This document shows, in pieces, positions 60,918-64,000 of a DNA stretch of 64,000 bases. Every line of letters starts with the position of its first letter. Position 1 is the first letter of the stretch. The notes under the pieces are model-generated. The model saw nothing but the letters and a program-made list of their open reading frames with translations. It made no database searches and was not told the DNA's origin. The DNA comes from Sphingomonas oligoaromativorans (GTDB lineage: Bacteria > Pseudomonadota > Alphaproteobacteria > Sphingomonadales > Sphingomonadaceae), in assembly GCF_011762195.1 (NCBI RefSeq), contig NZ_JAASQK010000005.1:186001-250000 (forward strand), in the 5' to 3' direction. The translations under genes and the position numbers were made by a program.

Positions 60918-61223
60918 TCAGTTGGCGGCCAGCGCCTGGTTGGCCGGCACCTCGGTGTCGAGCTGCGCCATCAGCTTGTGCGAAACCGTGAAGGACACGT
61001 TGCTGAAGCCAATGCGGCCGTTGACGCGGCTGTTCGCCACATGCAGCTTGAACGCGTCGCCCGTGCTTTCGACGCGGCCGTTGAGCTGGATCGAGCCATC
61101 GGCCAGACGATCGGCGGTATAGCTGTAGCGGTCACCATCGCGGGTGAAGGTGTGGACATCCGAAGCCAGCGCCGGGGCGGCGACGGACGCGAACAGCAGG
61201 GCGGGAACGAGGAAACGACGCAT
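60918..61223 (-). CDS. Small exported protein of unknown function
   Basis: A 101-aa protein with signal peptide (RRFLVPALLFASVAAPALA) and a mature beta-rich domain: TFTRDGDRYSYTADRLADGSIQLNGRVESTGDAFKLHV and SNVSFTVSHKL. It looks like a sphingomonad family of small secreted proteins seen beside stress genes, but I cannot name it. The start at 61223 gives a proper signal peptide. A TTTCA-N4-TGAAA palindrome lies 73 bases upstream. Confidence 0.8.
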   Translation of the reverse strand: MRRFLVPALLFASVAAPALASDVHTFTRDGDRYSYTADRLADGSIQLNGRVESTGDAFKLHVANSRVNGRIGFSNVSFTVSHKLMAQLDTEVPANQALAAN

Positions 61224-61295
61224 GTGGGGCACTCCGATGTCGCCGGCCTTGCCAGCGGTGTCATTCATGGAGCGCGAGATAGTGTCCTACGCTGT

Positions 61296-61313
61296 CATTT
61301 CAAATGTGAAATG
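61296..61313. promoter_or_regulatory. CATTTCA-N4-TGAAATG palindrome
   Basis: Perfect 7-bp arms (61296-61302, 61307-61313), about 73 bases upstream of a small secreted-protein gene. The core TTTCA-N4-TGAAA is the same as in the palindrome at 48272-48287, which also lies before an exported-protein gene. A second hairpin, GCGTGC-N7-GCACGC, follows at about 61323. Confidence 0.45.
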
Positions 61314-61437
61314 GGAACCTGTGCGTGCAGAACATGCACGCAGCCGCAGCAATTCCGGCGATGCCTCTCAGCGCCGCTCGGGAAAGGATGGCCATGAAGC
61401 GACCGGCCTCGAACAGGACGGGGAAGCCGGACGCCCG

Positions 61438-61680
61438 TCATTCGTGCCGATGTTCGGGTGGATCGGCCGGACGCACCGCCGCCCCGCCCCGGCTCGCCTG
61501 CGTGCTGCCGACGGGCAGCGCATCGTGGCGATCGCGATGACGCGGCGCAGCACCCGGACCATCCTGCCGCTCTCCCACGGGGCGCCCCGGTTCGAACGGC
61601 TCGACCGGCTGTCCGGTATCCGGCTCGGGCTGGCCTACGGCGTTGAGGTGCGGTTTCCCGCCCTTGTCAGGAGTCATCAT
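61438..61680 (-). CDS. Possible small hydrophilic protein
   Basis: An 80-aa reading frame, MMTPDKGGKPHLNAVGQPE followed by DTGQPVEPFEPGRPVGERQDGPG, rich in Pro, Gly, Asp and Arg and likely disordered. GGGAGAAGG lies eight bases before the ATG pair, and the wobble GC is moderate. Frames on the other strand are also open, so this is a tentative call. No family is recognised. Confidence 0.45.
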   Translation of the reverse strand: MMTPDKGGKPHLNAVGQPEPDTGQPVEPFEPGRPVGERQDGPGAAPRHRDRHDALPVGSTQASRGGAAVRPADPPEHRHE

Positions 61681-61823
61681 CACGCCTTCTCCCGCGGCTA
61701 ATTCTCATGCACGATCAACGCACCGGGTCTCGGGACGGTCCTCGCATCGTCCCGCTTCACCGGATGTTGGTCAGAGGAGGATGGCTGAGGCGCAACCCTG
61801 CAACCCGACGAACGGAGATTCCG

Positions 61824-62252
61824 ATGACGATCCGCACAGCGACCGCGCGTTACGAAGGCCTCGGCAAAAACGGCAAGGGCCGTGTTTCCACCCAGTCGGG
61901 CGTGCTTCAGGATCAGGCCTACGACTTCACCACCCGCTTCGGCGAGGAGCCCGGCACCAATCCGGAGGAACTGGTCGCCGCCGCGCACGCCTCCTGCTTC
62001 ACCATGGCGCTGTCCTTCGCGCTGGCCGGCGCGGGCTACACCGAGGGCACGCTCGACACCAGGGCGGCGGTGACGCTGGAGAAGGATGGCGACGGCTTCA
62101 AGGTCTCCAAATCGGCGCTGACGCTCACCGCGCGCGTGCCGGGCATCGATCAGGCGCAGTTCGACCAGATCGCCGCCGGCGCCAAGGCGGGCTGCCCGAT
62201 CTCCAAGCTGCTGAACGCCGAGATCACCCTCGACGCCACGCTGGAGGGCTGA
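61824..62252 (+). CDS. OsmC/Ohr-family peroxide reductase
   Basis: A 142-aa protein using two Cys to reduce organic hydroperoxides. AAAHASCFTMALSFAL (Cys58) and GAKAGCPISKLLNAEI (Cys124) are the OsmC cysteine motifs. The N terminus MTIRTATARYEGLGKNGKG matches OsmC rather than Ohr. CGGAGA precedes the ATG. The next gene is of the CMD/AhpD-like family five bases later, an oxidative-stress pairing. Confidence 0.93.
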   Translation: MTIRTATARYEGLGKNGKGRVSTQSGVLQDQAYDFTTRFGEEPGTNPEELVAAAHASCFTMALSFALAGAGYTEGTLDTRAAVTLEKDGDGFKVSKSALTLTARVPGIDQAQFDQIAAGAKAGCPISKLLNAEITLDATLEG

Positions 62253-62257
62253 GCCTC

Positions 62258-62839
62258 ATGCGCCTTCCGCTGATCGCGCCGGCCGACCTCACCGAGGAGC
62301 AGAAGCCGCTCTACGCCGACATGAAGAAGGGCATCTCGTCCAACTTCAACGCCTTCATCACGGTCGCGCCCGAGGGCACCGCCGAGGAAGGCGCGCTGAT
62401 GGGGCCATGGAACCCCTGGCTCCATGAGCCCCGCATCGGCGGCGCGGTGTGGGAGCTGACCAAGGCGATGTCGATGGAGGCGACGCTGCCCGATCCGGTG
62501 CGGCAGATCGCCATCCTGGTGACGGGCGCCCATTTCGACGCGGCCTATGAGCTTTACGCCCATATCGCCGTCGCCGAGAAGGACGGCATGTCGGACATGC
62601 GCCTCGCCACGCTCGTGTCCGGCTCCCGCCCCACCGATCTCTCGCCGGAGGAAGGCGTCGGCTATGACGTCGCCTTCGCGCTGGTGAACGGCGGCGTGCT
62701 GCCCGAGCCGGTCTATCGCCTTGCGGTGAAGACCTTCGGCCAGCACGGCGCCAACGAGCTGATCTATCTGGTCGGCCTCTATTGCCTCGTGTCGATGACG
62801 CTCAACGGCTTCAACGTGCCCGTGCCCGAGCGCGACTGA
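62258..62839 (+). CDS. Carboxymuconolactone-decarboxylase-family protein (AhpD-like fold)
   Basis: A 193-aa helical protein. PLIAPADLTEEQKPLYADMK and REIAILV-like RQIAILVTGAHFDAAYELYAHIAVAEKDGM fit the CMD domain; the helix holds Glu and His of the proton relay. The redox CxxC of AhpD is absent at the expected place, so peroxidase-partner activity is doubtful despite the OsmC neighbour. The start at 62258 is five bases after the osmC stop, so the two are co-transcribed. Confidence 0.85.
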   Translation: MRLPLIAPADLTEEQKPLYADMKKGISSNFNAFITVAPEGTAEEGALMGPWNPWLHEPRIGGAVWELTKAMSMEATLPDPVRQIAILVTGAHFDAAYELYAHIAVAEKDGMSDMRLATLVSGSRPTDLSPEEGVGYDVAFALVNGGVLPEPVYRLAVKTFGQHGANELIYLVGLYCLVSMTLNGFNVPVPERD

Positions 62840-62877
62840 TTGACTTATCCGGCGGGGGGCCGCCATCCTCGACGGAT

Positions 62878-63348
62878 ATGGCCACCCCGCCCCTTCCCAT
62901 GCCGATGCCGGCCGCCGAGACGATCGCCCACACCATCCAGCTTGCGGTGGCGCCGGTGTTCCTGCTCGCGGGCCTGGGGCAGTTGCTCAATCTGCTGGCG
63001 ACGCGGCTCAGCCGCGTGGTCGACCGCTCGCGCTGGATCGAGGAGCGCTTTTCCGAACTCGACCGATCGCGCGCCGTATGGGAGCTGCGCCTGCTCGATC
63101 GGCGCATGTCGATCATCAGTTGGGCGATCACGCTCTGCACGGTGAGCGCGGTGGCGGTCTGTCTGGTGGTGGGCGGGCTGTTCCTGGCGCGGCTGCTCGG
63201 GATGGGCTTCGGCCGGTCGGTGGCGGCGCTGTTCATCCTGGCGATGATCCTGCTGGTGGCGACGCTCGGCCTGTTCCTGTTCGAGGTCCATTTCGCCAAC
63301 CGCAGCATCCGCGTGCGCAACGATCTGCTGGAACGCGACAAGCTCTGA
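62878..63348 (+). CDS. DUF2721 membrane protein
   Basis: A 156-aa protein. IAHTIQLAVAPVFLLAGLGQLLNLLATRLSRVVDRSRWIEE is the DUF2721 signature; two further hydrophobic helices (SWAITLCTVSAVAVCLVVGG and ALFILAMILLVATLGLFLFEV) follow, ending in a charged tail LLERDKL. Function is unknown. It follows the CMD gene by 38 bases and may share its transcript. Confidence 0.88.
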   Translation: MATPPLPMPMPAAETIAHTIQLAVAPVFLLAGLGQLLNLLATRLSRVVDRSRWIEERFSELDRSRAVWELRLLDRRMSIISWAITLCTVSAVAVCLVVGGLFLARLLGMGFGRSVAALFILAMILLVATLGLFLFEVHFANRSIRVRNDLLERDKL

Positions 63349-63370
63349 AACGAGGCGATTTCCCGCAAAC

Positions 63371-63402
63371 GAGAAAGACCGCCGAGGTTGCCCCCGGCGG
63401 TC
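63371..63402 (-). terminator. Minus-strand terminator after the 18-codon ORF
   Basis: GACCGCCG/CGGCGGTC stem (63377-63384, 63395-63402) followed on the minus strand by TTTCTC (63376-63371). There is no T-run in the plus direction, so it belongs to a minus-strand transcript. Confidence 0.7.
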
Positions 63403-63430
63403 CCGCATGGTCAGCGACCGGAGTACCGGC

Positions 63431-63445
63431 CCGGAAGACTTCCGG
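63431..63445. repeat. Perfect odd palindrome CCGGAAG-A-CTTCCGG
   Basis: A 7-bp inverted repeat with one central base, between the 18-codon ORF and its terminator. Extra hairpin of the same short transcript, or a protein-binding site. Confidence 0.4.
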
Positions 63446-63451
63446 CCGCGC

Positions 63452-63508
63452 CTAGCGCGACATCTCCCGAACGGACTGAACCGACCTCTCGGCTGAACCA
63501 TGAGACAT
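63452..63508 (-). CDS. 18-codon small ORF with near-perfect ribosome binding site
   Basis: MSHGSAERSVQSVREMSR then TAG. AAAGGAGGTGA, complementary to almost the whole anti-Shine-Dalgarno tail of 16S rRNA, ends four bases before the ATG with ideal SD spacing. A palindrome and a terminator follow within 80 bases. The peptide is soluble and basic, with no family recognised. It lies 88 bases downstream of the DUF3175 stop on the same strand, so it could be the last cistron of that unit or a separate short transcript. Confidence 0.55.
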   Translation of the reverse strand: MSHGSAERSVQSVREMSR

Positions 63509-63596
63509 CGGTCACCTCCTTTCGCCAGTTAACGGGACAGGACGAAGGATGAATCATCCCGAATCCCGATGCAAGCCCCTTTGCGGCCAGCCTGAA

Positions 63597-63872
63597 TCAA
63601 ATTCTGCCGAACAGCCGGCGAAGCTCGTCCTTGGCCGCTTCCAGCGTCTTCTTCTGCTTCGGTTCGAGCGTGCCGCCCGCGCGATTGATGTAGAAGCTCA
63701 GCATCGACATCGCCGACTGGTACGGCGTGCCGCGCCGCCTTCGGCTATGCTCGGCGGAATGCTTGAGCGAGGCGGCGATCTCGGCCGGATCGTCGCGGGT
63801 GAACACCTCGCGATCGAGATCGAGCGCGTTCGAATGCTTGGTCGCCTGCTGTGACCAGTGCTGCTGCGCCAT
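63597..63872 (-). CDS. DUF3175 protein
   Basis: A 91-aa cytoplasmic protein: HWSQQATKHSNALDLDREVF, DPAEIAASLKHSAEHSRRRR, SAMSMLSFYINRAGGTL, and the C-terminal LEAAKDELRRLFGR make the DUF3175 family clear. Function is unknown; members often sit beside stress-related genes. It starts four bases after the stop of the next minus-strand gene, so the two form an operon. Confidence 0.88.
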   Translation of the reverse strand: MAQQHWSQQATKHSNALDLDREVFTRDDPAEIAASLKHSAEHSRRRRGTPYQSAMSMLSFYINRAGGTLEPKQKKTLEAAKDELRRLFGRI

Positions 63873-63875
63873 GGC

Positions 63876-64000
63876 TCAGTGCCGCTTGAAATACTGGATT
63901 TCGCGCTCGTGCTTCTCGGCCGCGCCCCTGGTGTCGAACGTGCCGAGATGGCGGCGCTTGCCCGTCTCTGGATCCTTGTGCCGCGCGTATATGCGATACT
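63876..64000 (-). CDS. Small basic protein, C-terminal part (partial)
   Basis: The frame runs off the right edge; 40 codons are visible, reading YRIYARHKDPETGKRRHLGT then FDTRGAAEKHEREIQYFKRH and stop. It looks like a compact beta-hairpin plus helix of a small conserved basic protein (the start is outside). It lies upstream of and adjacent to the DUF3175 gene. Function unknown. Confidence 0.75.
   Translation of the reverse strand, partial: YRIYARHKDPETGKRRHLGTFDTRGAAEKHEREIQYFKRH

Noticed and set aside
61586-61600. GGTTCGAAC resembling a tRNA T-loop
   Set aside because: No flanking stems or anticodon arm; chance match in GC-rich DNA.
61325-61701. Plus-strand frames between the small exported gene and osmC
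   Set aside because: No ribosome site or domain; the minus-strand 80-codon frame has a better start, although it too is uncertain.
63505-63524. 16S rRNA 3'-end-like sequence TCACCTCCTTTC on the plus strand
   Set aside because: No other rRNA sequence surrounds it. It is the complement of a Shine-Dalgarno sequence that serves the minus-strand 18-codon ORF.
1-64000. Insertion sequences, prophage, CRISPR arrays, integrase or toxin-antitoxin genes
   Set aside because: No transposase, integrase, phage structural, Cas or recognisable toxin/antitoxin motifs were found among the reading frames, and no regularly spaced direct repeats were seen.

Overview
The window is about 64 kb of high-GC alphaproteobacterial chromosome, almost certainly from the Sphingomonadales (Sphingomonas or a close relative). 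Supporting signs are TonB-receptor/GH3/glucokinase sugar genes, a MucR/Ros regulator, an alphaproteobacterial LexA box before uvrA, BkdA-type branched-chain oxoacid dehydrogenase, and the tsaB-rimI-fur-plsC-miaB-phoH-ybeY-corC-lnt-metK housekeeping series. I see no insertion sequence, prophage, CRISPR array or rRNA. The only tRNA I recognise is tRNA-Gln(CTG). Coding density is high. Very long open frames exist antisense to many genes and are GC-driven shadows, so they are left out.

Layout. 1-8.3 kb: sugar-uptake and catabolism locus (partial TonB receptor, glycerophosphodiesterase, GntR regulator, secreted GH3 beta-glucosidase divergent from glucokinase, MFS exporter). 8.3-11.9 kb: bkd operon (E1alpha, E1beta, E2) on the minus strand. 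12-18 kb: tripartite RND efflux operon. 18-23.4 kb: KDPG aldolase, a DUF885 peptidase with an amino-acid permease, two hotdog thioesterases and an EVE-domain protein. 23.5-28.5 kb: TypA GTPase, a LysE exporter and the cyanide-insensitive bd-type oxidase operon, including a 33-codon DUF2474 gene. 28.7-33.3 kb: PhoD phosphatase, TelA pair, EI24 protein, tRNA-Gln. 33.4-41.1 kb: Ppx/GppA, RlmE, HslV-HslU, thioredoxin-like protein, EamA and DedA proteins, DEAD-box helicase. 41.5-57 kb: Nfu, RutE-like reductase, then the conserved TsaB-to-MetK housekeeping series, interrupted by accessory secreted-protein genes. 57-64 kb: DUF2585 protein, UvrA, small secreted protein, OsmC, CMD-family, DUF2721 and DUF3175 genes.

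The most unusual material is not in the large genes. (1) A 105-bp palindromic element is inserted in frame in the linker of the E2 subunit, and a sister copy lies between hslV and hslU. (2) A second family of about 85-bp three-arm repeats occurs in three intergenic spaces, plus relics. (3) An 18-codon ORF with a near-perfect Shine-Dalgarno sequence and its own terminator follows the DUF3175 gene. (4) Several operator-like palindromes stand out: ATATAAAG-AGAG-CTTTATAT before metK, GATGACA-N5-TGTCATC between the GH3 gene and glk, a GAAC-N7-GAAC LexA box at uvrA, and a nested 37-bp palindrome before phoH. (5) Structured leaders precede eda and the EamA gene.

Functional calls rest on motifs and family resemblance read by eye. 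No database search was run. Gene symbols are given only where motifs, length and context agree.
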